From positions 132,517 to 196,516 of the forward strand of contig JBLXDM010000009.1 in the NCBI GenBank assembly GCA_048264125.1: a stretch of DNA of 64,000 bases. The letters run 5' to 3'. This DNA comes from M1-B18 sp048264125. GTDB taxonomy: Bacteria; Bacillota; Clostridia; Peptostreptococcales; Natronincolaceae. The notes beneath the pieces are model-generated. The model was not told the origin of the DNA. It searched no databases and saw only the letters and a list, made by a program, of their open reading frames with translations. The position numbers and the translations under genes were made by a program. Below, in pieces: positions 33,835 to 42,006 of this stretch; the stretch's first letter is position 1; each line of letters begins with the position of its first letter.

Positions 33835-35100
33835 CTATATTAGTTTTGTATAATTTTCCAGCAAATACTTTTCAGCCTCAGCAGACCATAATCCCTTATG
33901 AGATTTAACAATTTTTGCCAAGCCTTCAAAGAATGGATCTAGCTTACCCTTCTCCTCAAAATCCTCTATTGCAGTCAGCTCCATATCTATATGGGTATAG
34001 ATGAGCTTTTTGCCGCCGGGGATTTTAGGAAGATTTAATGTTGTGTCGGCCACGGCATTTAAGCCTCCGATGTGCGTCACCATTACCGCAGGATTAATCA
34101 GCTTTTTAGCTGACATATCCAGAGATTCCCTCATATCATCCGTATTTCCGCCGCTGGTTCCAACCAAATGTGTGGCAGCATAGTGGACATTGTAGAAGTT
34201 TATCTCTGCCTTAAATTCCGTATCCGTCGGACCTGCAAAGAAGTTTAAGCAGCCGTCTCTGCCCAGAATTTTGTCGGCATCCTCCAGCAGCTGCTTTACA
34301 GGGGCATATACAAAAACATCATTATAGCCGGTGTCTTCTGTCAAGCTTCTGAGATACGCATTGGCATTTTCCACAGTCCTAGTATTTACAAAAACCAGCT
34401 TTACGCCATTTTTAGCCGCTTCCTCTTCTGTAAATATCGACCTTGCCCTCTCAATTCTATCATCATCAATATCGGTTACCACCAGCAGGCTTGGTCTTTT
34501 GTCTCTGTGGATGATATAGTCTATAGCCCCCAGCCCCATTGGTCCGCAGCCTGCCAGCAAAGCCATCTTTCCACCCTCTACAATTTCCATTTCATGCTGG
34601 TATTTTCCCGGCATAGTATGGTAGGTGGCATGGAAGGCTCCTATGATACAGGACATAGGCTCTGCCAATGAAGCATCATAGAAGGCCTCACCGTCATAGG
34701 GCAAAAGGCAGCCCAGCTCCATTACCTCCTGTGGAATAATGGTATAGGTTGCGTTTCCGCCGAAATATTTGTAGGAATATCCCGGAGAAGCCATGCTTCC
34801 TTTATAATTAAGCGCAGGCTGGATTGCAAATTTGTCACCGGCCTTAAACTGATGCTTCCACTTTTCCCCTACTTCTACAATCTCGCCCGCAAATTCATGT
34901 CCTACAATAATTGGATTTTCCGAAATATCCTTCGGTACTCTTTTATGACCCTCTCCCAAAATTGCTGCCTTATAGGTGGACATACAAATGCTATCGGTAA
35001 TTACCTTAACCAGAATTTCATCATCCTTAATTTGGGGTAATTCAAACTCCTCTAATCTCAAATCGCTTGGACCATATAATCTCACTGCTTTAGTTTTCAT
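33835..35100 (-). CDS. Zinc-dependent medium-chain dehydrogenase, L-sorbose-1-phosphate reductase (SorE)-like
   Basis: A 421-residue MDR-superfamily enzyme. Zinc-site residues appear in SICMSTYKAAIL and VGHEFAGEIVEVG, and the Rossmann fold is LLAGCGPMGLGAIDYII. Stretches such as KFAIQPALNYKGS, GYSYKYFGGNATYTIIP and VGTSGGNTDDM resemble sorbose-1-phosphate reductase, which interconverts ketose 1-phosphates and hexitol phosphates. The start is the ATG at 35100, where AGGGTGGT precedes it. In this operon, which has MtlA permeases but no mtlD, it is the obvious candidate for oxidising the imported hexitol phosphate. The exact substrate is inferred. Confidence 0.88.
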   Translation of the reverse strand: MKTKAVRLYGPSDLRLEEFELPQIKDDEILVKVITDSICMSTYKAAILGEGHKRVPKDISENPIIVGHEFAGEIVEVGEKWKHQFKAGDKFAIQPALNYKGSMASPGYSYKYFGGNATYTIIPQEVMELGCLLPYDGEAFYDASLAEPMSCIIGAFHATYHTMPGKYQHEMEIVEGGKMALLAGCGPMGLGAIDYIIHRDKRPSLLVVTDIDDDRIERARSIFTEEEAAKNGVKLVFVNTRTVENANAYLRSLTEDTGYNDVFVYAPVKQLLEDADKILGRDGCLNFFAGPTDTEFKAEINFYNVHYAATHLVGTSGGNTDDMRESLDMSAKKLINPAVMVTHIGGLNAVADTTLNLPKIPGGKKLIYTHIDMELTAIEDFEEKGKLDPFFEGLAKIVKSHKGLWSAEAEKYLLENYTKLI

Positions 35101-35118
35101 GTCATTACCACCCTTCAA

Positions 35119-36051
35119 TTATTTGATGTATTTAAGCTTTACCCTTTTCTTCAATTCTTCAATAACCTCCAACTCCCCAGGAGAAGTACCGGGGGTCATA
35201 ACACTGGCGGCACTGGCGGCACTGGCCAGCATCAAAGCCTCCTCCAGCGAATGCTTTTTCTCTAGGGAAAATGCAAGGGCAGCCACCATCGCATCTCCAG
35301 CTCCTACGGTGCTTATTACCTCCACCGCAAGACCCTCTGCCATGATGGTCTGATCCTCCGTCATCAATATAGCGCCCTCTCCCCCAAGGGAAATAACAAT
35401 TATCTTAATGCCATAGACAAATATTCCCCTTGCCAGCTCTACAGCCTCATCAACAGAGGTAATCTCCCTTTTAAACAGAGCCGAAAGCTCATGGATATTG
35501 GGCTTAATCATGTATGGGCCTGCCTCTATTCCCAATCTAAAGAGCTCTCCGTCGGCATCTAGAATAGTTTTCACGCCTTTTTTGCCGGCAGCAGTAATAA
35601 GCTGCTGATATACGGTCTTACTTACATTTCCAGGGACGCTGCCTGCCAGAACCAAAATACTGTCCTCTCCTGCAGCCTGAAGTGTCCTGTTAAGAACCTC
35701 CTCCAAATCGGCGGCGGCTATATCCGGCCCCATTTCGTTGATATCGGTATTCATTCCATTAACTGAATCAACTATCTTGATATTTGTTCGGGTTTCTCCT
35801 TCAATAAATAAAAAATCATTTTCTATATCCAAAGCATCCAGCTGCTTCTTTATAAAGCCTCCTGAAGCTCCTGCCAATATGCCTATAGCTGTGCTTCGGC
35901 CCCCCAGTCTGCCTATCATCCGGGAAACATTTATGCCCTTTCCCCCGGCATCCAGTCTAGCGGAGGCCACCCTATTGACGCCATTTACCTTAAAATCTTT
36001 AATTTCTATGGTTTTATCAACTGCAGGATTTAAGCTTAGGGTTATAATCAT
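35119..36051 (-). CDS. PfkB-type 1-phosphofructokinase/tagatose-6-phosphate kinase family
   Basis: A 310-residue sugar-phosphate kinase of the FruK/LacC group. LNPAVDKTIEIKDFKVNGVNR opens it, ARLDAGGKGINVSRMIGRLGG is the first PfkB signature, and VSTVGAGDAMVAALAF is the second, containing the catalytic Asp of the anion hole. It would phosphorylate a ketose phosphate to the 1,6-bisphosphate. The start is the ATG at 36051 after GAGGTG. It is placed between the second MtlA permease and the dehydrogenase, so it probably acts on the dehydrogenase product. Confidence 0.9.
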   Translation of the reverse strand: MIITLSLNPAVDKTIEIKDFKVNGVNRVASARLDAGGKGINVSRMIGRLGGRSTAIGILAGASGGFIKKQLDALDIENDFLFIEGETRTNIKIVDSVNGMNTDINEMGPDIAAADLEEVLNRTLQAAGEDSILVLAGSVPGNVSKTVYQQLITAAGKKGVKTILDADGELFRLGIEAGPYMIKPNIHELSALFKREITSVDEAVELARGIFVYGIKIIVISLGGEGAILMTEDQTIMAEGLAVEVISTVGAGDAMVAALAFSLEKKHSLEEALMLASAASAASVMTPGTSPGELEVIEELKKRVKLKYIK

Positions 36052-36081
36052 AGCCACACCTCTGTTCCTTTAAAATTATGC

Positions 36082-37953
36082 TTATTCTAAATCCGTTGTG
36101 AAAAGCTTAAATATTTCCTCTGCATCCCTAGTGGAGCTTATTAGCTTTACATGCTCCTCATCCTCAAGGGCTGTTGCAATATTTGACAAAATAGATAGAT
36201 GCTCATTTCCGACACCTGCGATTCCTATAACCAGGTAGGCAGTTTCTTCACCAAAGGCTACGCCATCTGGAAATTGCAGCACCACCATTCCGGATTTTTT
36301 AATGTTATTCTTTGCCTTACCAACGCCATGCGGTATTGCTACGCCACTGCCAATATAGGTGCTGAGCTGCTCCTCTCTTTCCAGCATTGCAGTTATATAT
36401 TCCGCCTCTACATAGCCTCCCTTAAACAGTAGCTCACCGGCCATTTTGATGGCGGATTCCTTGTCAACACTCCTCAAGCCAAGCTTTATATTTGATTTCC
36501 TAAGGATTGTATTCGTCTCGGTCTCATCATTAGCCGCAAGCGCCTCCGGAGCCTTAGCTCCCTTTAACCTTAATACCAGCTCCTCCAGCTTTGGATCATT
36601 GAAATAGTCGCTTATTGAAACATGCTCTGCATTTTTTGCTATTGACTTGGCTCTACTGGTCAATCCGTGATGGGTTATAACCAGCTCTGCATTCACAGGT
36701 ATTTCGTCTACTGAGGTATTTACCACCTGAATATCGATGCCAGCATTCTTCAGCCTGTTCCTCAGATTGGTGGCTGCCATAGCACTGGAGCCCATCCCTG
36801 CATCACAAGCAAAAATAATTTTCCTTATATTTAAATCTGCCTTTGTTCCCTTAAGCTCTGCCACTCTTCCCTTTGCTTCTTCAAGGGCATCGTCTGCCAT
36901 CTTGCTGCTGCTTCTCTTAATAAAGTAGGCACTTACAAGGAAGCTGACTGCTGTTGATACCAACACACCTGCTATTACTGCAAAATGTCCTCCCCTTGCG
37001 GTCATTGCCAGCAATGCAAATATGCTTCCTGGTGATGGTGTTGCCACTAGGCCTGCCCCCAGTATACTAAAGGTCAGCACGCCTGATGCTCCCCCGGCTA
37101 TTACCGCCAGGATTAATGCTGGATTCATCAATACATATGGGAAATAAATCTCATGTATTCCACCCAGGAAGTGGATTATTACCGCTCCCGGTGCAGATTC
37201 CTTTATTGAACCCTTTGCAAACACCCAGTAGCCTAGTAGTATACCAAGTCCGGGACCGGGGTTTGTTTCCACAAGGAAGAATATGGACTTCCCAATTTCC
37301 TCTACTCCCTGTACTCCCAATGGCCCCAATACCCCATGGTTCATGGCATTATTTAAGAATAGTATCTTGCCTGGCTCTACAAATAATGATACCAATGGAA
37401 GCAGGCCTGCATTTACTATGGTTTCAACGCCAGTCTTTAATACATTGTTAAGCGTCAGCACCACAGGTCCAATTGCCAAATAGGCCAGTAAAGCCATCAG
37501 CGCCCCCACTATTCCGGCTGTAAAATTGTTTACCAGCATTTCAAAGCCTGCGGGAATTTTCCCCTCTAAAGACTCATCCAGCTTTTTAATTACAAGGCCC
37601 CCTAAAGGTCCCATTATCATAGCACCTATAAACATCGGTACATCGGCACCAACTATAACCCCCATGGTTGCCACTGCACCTACAACCCCACCTCTGGTGC
37701 CACCTACATTTTTACCACCTGTATAGCCTATCAATAATGGCAATAGATAGGTGATCATCGGCCCAACCATAGTAGAAAGCCTTTCATTGGGAACCCAGCC
37801 GGTTGGGATAAATAATGCGGTTATTAGTCCCCATGCTATAAAGGCTCCAATATTGGGCATTACCATGGCGCTTAAAACCCGTCCGAATTTTTGTATATCC
37901 TGCCTTATATCCTTTTTTGAGCTATCCTCTTTATAATTCACAATATCACTCAT
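36082..37953 (-). CDS. mtlA: PTS mannitol-type EIICBA component (MtlA family, full length)
   Basis: A 623-residue permease-kinase. The IIC membrane domain (about residues 20-340) carries GGIHEIYFPYVLMNP, the conserved GIxE-type motif of the mannitol family. IIB has the phospho-cysteine in IFACDAGMGSSAMAATN, and the C-terminal IIA has its histidine in SGVAIPHGVGKAK. Domain order and length match E. coli MtlA. AGGAG precedes the ATG at 37953, and the frame overlaps the end of mtlR by 8 bases. Its IIC domain is almost identical to that at 40171-41577. The substrate is probably a hexitol; the family suggests mannitol, but the missing mtlD leaves it open. Confidence 0.95.
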   Translation of the reverse strand: MSDIVNYKEDSSKKDIRQDIQKFGRVLSAMVMPNIGAFIAWGLITALFIPTGWVPNERLSTMVGPMITYLLPLLIGYTGGKNVGGTRGGVVGAVATMGVIVGADVPMFIGAMIMGPLGGLVIKKLDESLEGKIPAGFEMLVNNFTAGIVGALMALLAYLAIGPVVLTLNNVLKTGVETIVNAGLLPLVSLFVEPGKILFLNNAMNHGVLGPLGVQGVEEIGKSIFFLVETNPGPGLGILLGYWVFAKGSIKESAPGAVIIHFLGGIHEIYFPYVLMNPALILAVIAGGASGVLTFSILGAGLVATPSPGSIFALLAMTARGGHFAVIAGVLVSTAVSFLVSAYFIKRSSSKMADDALEEAKGRVAELKGTKADLNIRKIIFACDAGMGSSAMAATNLRNRLKNAGIDIQVVNTSVDEIPVNAELVITHHGLTSRAKSIAKNAEHVSISDYFNDPKLEELVLRLKGAKAPEALAANDETETNTILRKSNIKLGLRSVDKESAIKMAGELLFKGGYVEAEYITAMLEREEQLSTYIGSGVAIPHGVGKAKNNIKKSGMVVLQFPDGVAFGEETAYLVIGIAGVGNEHLSILSNIATALEDEEHVKLISSTRDAEEIFKLFTTDLE

Positions 37954-40084
37954 GTAGATCTCTCCTGTCATCGCTTTTATATTTATAAAAATCATTTAAA
38001 TGGTTGCTAATAGCCATATGGGCCTCTTCCCTAGAAGCTTCCCTTAAGGCTTTTAGAAATCCGGGCTCTTCAATTATCATCTTACTTACCTCACTGATTA
38101 CCTCAATATGTGTCTGCGGAGAATTCTCCGGTGCCAGCATTATTAACGCCAGCTTTATTTTCTCCCTCGCGCCGCCACTGTTTAGATAATCTATAGGCTC
38201 CTCCAATCTTAGGGCTCCAAAGTAAAGCTCCTCAACGCTGCTGCTTCTGCAATGAAGAAGGCTTATTTCCTTGCCGGATAAATAGGTACCGCCCTTTTCC
38301 TCTCTTCTCAGCAAATCCTCCTTCAGCTGCAGCTGTTGTGCTTCCTCCGCCAGCAGCCTGCTGGATACTTCGCCTATCAGTGCTTCAATGCTATCGGCAG
38401 CCACAGTGTACAGAAAGAAATTGTCCAGTACCTGTATGATACCCTGGCTGTAGCTGTTCATTTGGATTAGCTTCTCCTTTAGGCTCAGCTTTGGTCTTCT
38501 AATTGTGGACTCTTCAGAGCCCTTGAAGCGCAGCTCCTCCAGCAATTTATTTATTCTTCCTCTGTCTTCTTTGGAAAGCAACGGATTCACCGTTATGACA
38601 GGAAACTCGCCGATTTCAATTGGTATGGTGGATATGATAAAATCTATTCCCTCCTGCTTCAGCCAGCTCTCCTCAACATGAATTGTGGATATGACGTCTA
38701 CGATTTGAATAGTGTCGTATTCCTTCTCTATGCGGGTTGCCAGCAGCCTAGAGGTACCTATGCCACTGGGACAAGCCACTGCAATCCGATACCTTCTTTG
38801 GGGAATAAATTCCTTCTTTTCAATAACCGCCCCCAGATGCATTGCAATATATGCAATTTCTGACTCCGGCAGCCTTAGACCTAAATATTCCTCCAGACCC
38901 TTAACGCTTTTGGTGGTTATCTCCAGCAGTTGGGGATATTGGAGCTTTATTTCCTCCAGCAGTGGATTTCTTATGTCCATCCCCAGCTTTAGGCGTTTAA
39001 TTGCCGGCTCCAGATGATTGATAAGCCCCATAAAAAGCCTTTGATTATTTCCGATAAAGGTTCCTGCTTCTGCCTCTGCAGTCTTAATTATTTCCCTCAC
39101 CAGCTTAACAAGCTCAAAATTACCTATTTCCTTTCCTTCCTCCCTTAATACATTGCCACGATTCTTTGAACCCATCAGATGCATGGTGATATAGCCTACC
39201 TCATCCTCTAAAATTTCTATATTAAAATGATTCGATATATTATTGGCCAGAGCCTTTGCAATTTCAAATTCTGTACTGTTCCTCAGCTCCTTCAAAAACC
39301 CCTGATCTATCATTATTTTTTCGTTGTTCTTAATCCTCTTAATAGCTAAAGCCAAATGTACAATTAGTCCCACATAGGCACTATCCGCCAGCTTATAGCC
39401 CATTTCCTCCTCCGCCTTATAGATAAGCTCCTCCAGCCTTCTTATGGATTCCTTGTCTATTAGGTTTAAAAGTCTATTCCTTGTTTTAATCTCAATACCC
39501 CCGGCTGTCTCCGGCGACTTTGTAATCTTCTCCTGCACCAGATTCAACAGCTGCTTTTCCTCTACATTCTCGTAAATCAAATTTACGATTGCCCTTCTTT
39601 TATGCTTTTCTCTGCCATCGATATATACTCCCAGTCCTGGCTTCCTTACCAAATTTAAATTAAAGGCGTTTAACCACTCCTCCAGCTTATCTAGGTCATT
39701 GCTTATGGTGCCCTCTGATACCTTCAGTATCCTAGTCAGGCTGTAAAGCTTAATAGGTTCATTGTTTTGCAATAGCTCACCGGCAATAATGGTATGCCTT
39801 TCATTTGGAGTAAAGACCCTTTCAGTCCCCTCCGATTCAATAATACTCAACAATTTTTCCTTTTCCTCAAGGGTGGAGGTCAGGCGTATTCCGACCCCAG
39901 TCTTGGTATCCAGCTGCAGCCCATTTACCCTTAATAGCTCTCCTATCTCCTCCAGCTCCCGCAGTATCGTTCTGGAGCTTACTCCGATATCCTCGGCAAT
40001 TTTTCCAATAGTAATATAATCATCCTCACTACAGAGCCTGTTCAGTATATCCTTTTTTCTAGTGGTTATTTTAATCTTCTTCAT
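37946..40084 (-). CDS. mtlR: PRD-containing transcriptional regulator with PTS EIIB/EIIA-like domains (MtlR type)
   Basis: A 712-residue activator. The N-terminal helix-turn-helix (DDYITIGKIAEDIGVSSRTI) and an Mga-like second one precede two PTS regulatory domains with histidines in HLALAIKRI, HLMGSKNRG, HLEPAIKRL and HLGAVIE. An EIIB-like domain has its cysteine in VACPSGIGTSRLLATRI, and an EIIA-like domain has LLHCRSSSV near the C-terminus. This is the MtlR layout, in which PTS phosphorylation sets activity by sugar supply. The start is the ATG at 40084 after GGGGG; the longer frame upstream overlaps the hairpin region. It sits between the two permease copies. Confidence 0.93.
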   Translation of the reverse strand: MKKIKITTRKKDILNRLCSEDDYITIGKIAEDIGVSSRTILRELEEIGELLRVNGLQLDTKTGVGIRLTSTLEEKEKLLSIIESEGTERVFTPNERHTIIAGELLQNNEPIKLYSLTRILKVSEGTISNDLDKLEEWLNAFNLNLVRKPGLGVYIDGREKHKRRAIVNLIYENVEEKQLLNLVQEKITKSPETAGGIEIKTRNRLLNLIDKESIRRLEELIYKAEEEMGYKLADSAYVGLIVHLALAIKRIKNNEKIMIDQGFLKELRNSTEFEIAKALANNISNHFNIEILEDEVGYITMHLMGSKNRGNVLREEGKEIGNFELVKLVREIIKTAEAEAGTFIGNNQRLFMGLINHLEPAIKRLKLGMDIRNPLLEEIKLQYPQLLEITTKSVKGLEEYLGLRLPESEIAYIAMHLGAVIEKKEFIPQRRYRIAVACPSGIGTSRLLATRIEKEYDTIQIVDVISTIHVEESWLKQEGIDFIISTIPIEIGEFPVITVNPLLSKEDRGRINKLLEELRFKGSEESTIRRPKLSLKEKLIQMNSYSQGIIQVLDNFFLYTVAADSIEALIGEVSSRLLAEEAQQLQLKEDLLRREEKGGTYLSGKEISLLHCRSSSVEELYFGALRLEEPIDYLNSGGAREKIKLALIMLAPENSPQTHIEVISEVSKMIIEEPGFLKALREASREEAHMAISNHLNDFYKYKSDDRRDLHE

Positions 40085-40132
40085 AAAATTCCCCCATTTT
40101 CCTGCTTTCTCCAATAGTGAAAGTAATGTATC

Positions 40133-40164
40133 AAGAACAGTGGAATTAAAATTCCACTGTTCTT
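40133..40164 (-). terminator. Perfect 15-bp hairpin between the first permease gene and mtlR
   Basis: AAGAACAGTGGAATT and its complement are separated by two bases, 7 bases past the stop of the 40171 gene. There is no T run. It may limit read-through into mtlR or protect the permease mRNA end. Confidence 0.6.
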
Positions 40165-40170
40165 GCATTA

Positions 40171-41577
40171 TTAGGACAATCTATTTACCAATTCATCTAA
40201 TTCAGGTGCATTCATAAAATTCTTTATAGAAACATGCTCTGCATTAGGTGCCTTGCTTTTTGCTCTGTCGCTTAAGCTTTCATGCGTTACTACTATTTCG
40301 GCATTAGCAGGTATATCCTCTATAGCGCTATTTACTACAGTTATATTTAGCCCTGCCTTCTTAAGCTTATTCCTAAGATTAGTGGCTGCCATTGCACTGG
40401 AGCCCATGCCTGCATCGCAAGCGATTACTATTTTGCTTACATTAGCCATTACAGCTACGCCAGATTTCTTACCCTTAAGCTCTGCAACTCTTTCCTTGGC
40501 ATCATCAAGGGCACCGTCTGCCATTTTGCTGCTGCTTCTCTTAATAAAGTAAGCACTTACAAGGAAGCTGACTGCTGTTGATACCAGAACACCGGCTATT
40601 ACTGCAAAATGTCCTCCCCTTGCTGTCATAGCCAATAGGGCAAATATGCTTCCAGGGGATGGTGTTGCCACTAGGCCTGCCCCCAGTATACTAAAGGTCA
40701 GTACCCCTGATGCTCCACCGGCGATTACCGCTAGGATTAAGACTGGATTCATCAATACATATGGGAAATAAATCTCATGTATACCACCTAGGAAGTGGAT
40801 TATTACCGCTCCAGGTGCTGATTCCTTTATTGAACCCTTTGCAAACAGCCAGTAGCCTAATAGTATGCCAAGTCCGGGACCAGGGTTTGTTTCCACAAGG
40901 AAGAATATGGACTTTCCTATTTCCTCTACACCCTGAACTCCTAAAGGCCCCAATACGCCATGGTTCATTGCATTATTTAAGAATAATATTTTGCCCGGTT
41001 CTACAAATAACGATACCAATGGAAGTAAGCCAGCATTTACTATTGCCTCAACACCAGTTTTTAATACAGTATTCAAGCCTAGTACAACAGGCCCAATAGC
41101 CAGATATGCCAATAATGCTACTATAGCTCCTAGAATACCAGCTGAGAAATTGCTTACCAGCATCTCAAAGCCTGCAGGGATTTTCCCTTCAAAGGCTTCA
41201 TCCAGCTTTTTGATAGCTAGACCCCCCAAAGGACCCATTATCATGGCACCTATAAACATTGGAACATCGGCACCGACAATAACACCCATGGTTGCCACTG
41301 CTCCTACAACCCCACCTCTTGTACCACCTACATTTTTACCGCCGGTATAGCCTATTAATAATGGCAATAAATAAGTAATCATCGGCCCAACCAACGTGGA
41401 AAGGTTTTCATTAGGAACCCAACCGGTTGGAATAAATAATGCTGTTATTAGACCCCATGCTATAAAGGCTCCAATATTGGGCATTACCATGCCGCTTAAA
41501 ACACGTCCAAACTTCTGTATTCTCTCCTGGGCATTACTCTGCGGTCTGACAGGTGCACTTGCACTTGAGTTTGACAT
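40171..41577 (-). CDS. mtlA: PTS mannitol-type EIICB component (MtlA family, without IIA)
   Basis: A 468-residue permease with the IIC domain (GGIHEIYFPYVLMNP) and IIB with the phospho-cysteine in VIACDAGMGSSAMAATN. It ends after IIB, so it needs an EIIA from the second copy or elsewhere. The IIC portion is about 90% identical in DNA and more so in protein to the copy at 36082-37953; linker, IIB and N-terminus differ. GGGGG precedes the ATG. It is the first gene of the PTS operon, under a strong promoter at 41658-41686. Confidence 0.95.
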   Translation of the reverse strand: MSNSSASAPVRPQSNAQERIQKFGRVLSGMVMPNIGAFIAWGLITALFIPTGWVPNENLSTLVGPMITYLLPLLIGYTGGKNVGGTRGGVVGAVATMGVIVGADVPMFIGAMIMGPLGGLAIKKLDEAFEGKIPAGFEMLVSNFSAGILGAIVALLAYLAIGPVVLGLNTVLKTGVEAIVNAGLLPLVSLFVEPGKILFLNNAMNHGVLGPLGVQGVEEIGKSIFFLVETNPGPGLGILLGYWLFAKGSIKESAPGAVIIHFLGGIHEIYFPYVLMNPVLILAVIAGGASGVLTFSILGAGLVATPSPGSIFALLAMTARGGHFAVIAGVLVSTAVSFLVSAYFIKRSSSKMADGALDDAKERVAELKGKKSGVAVMANVSKIVIACDAGMGSSAMAATNLRNKLKKAGLNITVVNSAIEDIPANAEIVVTHESLSDRAKSKAPNAEHVSIKNFMNAPELDELVNRLS

Positions 41578-41592
41578 TAATATAACCCCCTT

Positions 41593-41615
41593 ATTTAATC
41601 ATGACATAATTAAAT
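41593..41615. promoter_or_regulatory. Near-perfect 23-bp palindrome in the PTS operon leader
   Basis: ATTTAATCATG pairs with CATAATTAAAT around a central A (one mismatch). It lies between the promoter and the ribosome-binding site of the 41577 start, a likely repressor site or leader structure. Confidence 0.55.
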
Positions 41616-41657
41616 AGCGACATCTCTGCAGAAATGTTTTAAATATTCTCACTATTT

Positions 41658-41686
41658 ATTATATATTAGAAAATACGACCTTTCAA
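41658..41686 (-). promoter_or_regulatory. Sigma-A promoter of the PTS operon
   Basis: On the minus strand TTGAAA (41681-41686) and TATAAT (41658-41663) are 17 bases apart. The start of transcription would fall near 41650, about 75 bases before the first ATG. Confidence 0.75.
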
Positions 41687-41737
41687 TTCAAAGATAAGGC
41701 CATGAAGTCCATAAGTGATGCTGACAAAATTGAGTAT

Positions 41738-41764
41738 GTGTCAAGGGGACGGTTCTCCTGACAC
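41738..41764. repeat. Short palindromic repeat, copy 1
   Basis: A 27-base REP-like unit starting GTGTCAAGGGG and ending TGACAC, with ACGGTTCTC in the middle, followed by T-rich sequence. Two further copies lie at 43192 and (inverted) 43380. Such units recur in clostridial genomes. Confidence 0.8.
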
Positions 41765-41841
41765 CTTTTTTCCCTTCAAGATACTGGGAAATCTCCTTGC
41801 AGGAGTTTTCCGTATGGCTTGCGAATTCATAATTTCTCACT

Positions 41842-41869
41842 TTGTTGCAGTAAAGATATGTGCTATACT
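41842..41869 (+). promoter_or_regulatory. Promoter of the AraC-methyltransferase gene
   Basis: TTGTTG (41842-41847) and TATACT (41864-41869) are 16 bases apart, about 140 bases upstream of the ATG. A small CCTG/CAGG hairpin lies at about 41898-41912 in the leader. The remainder of 41578-42006 has only the PTS promoter region and repeat copy 1. Confidence 0.5.
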
Positions 41870-42006
41870 GAATATGGTAAATAATGTATTGTTAGGTCCT
41901 GTTTTTCAGGAGAATAAATATCATATAATCTCCATTGCATTAAAATACACCTAATGCAATGATCCTTTTTTTGATTCTTGATATAGTTGTTACAGGAGGT
42001 GAGGTT

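Noticed and set aside
37086..37451. Plus-strand open frames opposite the mtlA copies (also 40710-41099, 40991-41350)
   Set aside because: They are complements of the membrane-protein reading frames, have no ribosome-binding site, and lie on the non-coding strand of certain genes.
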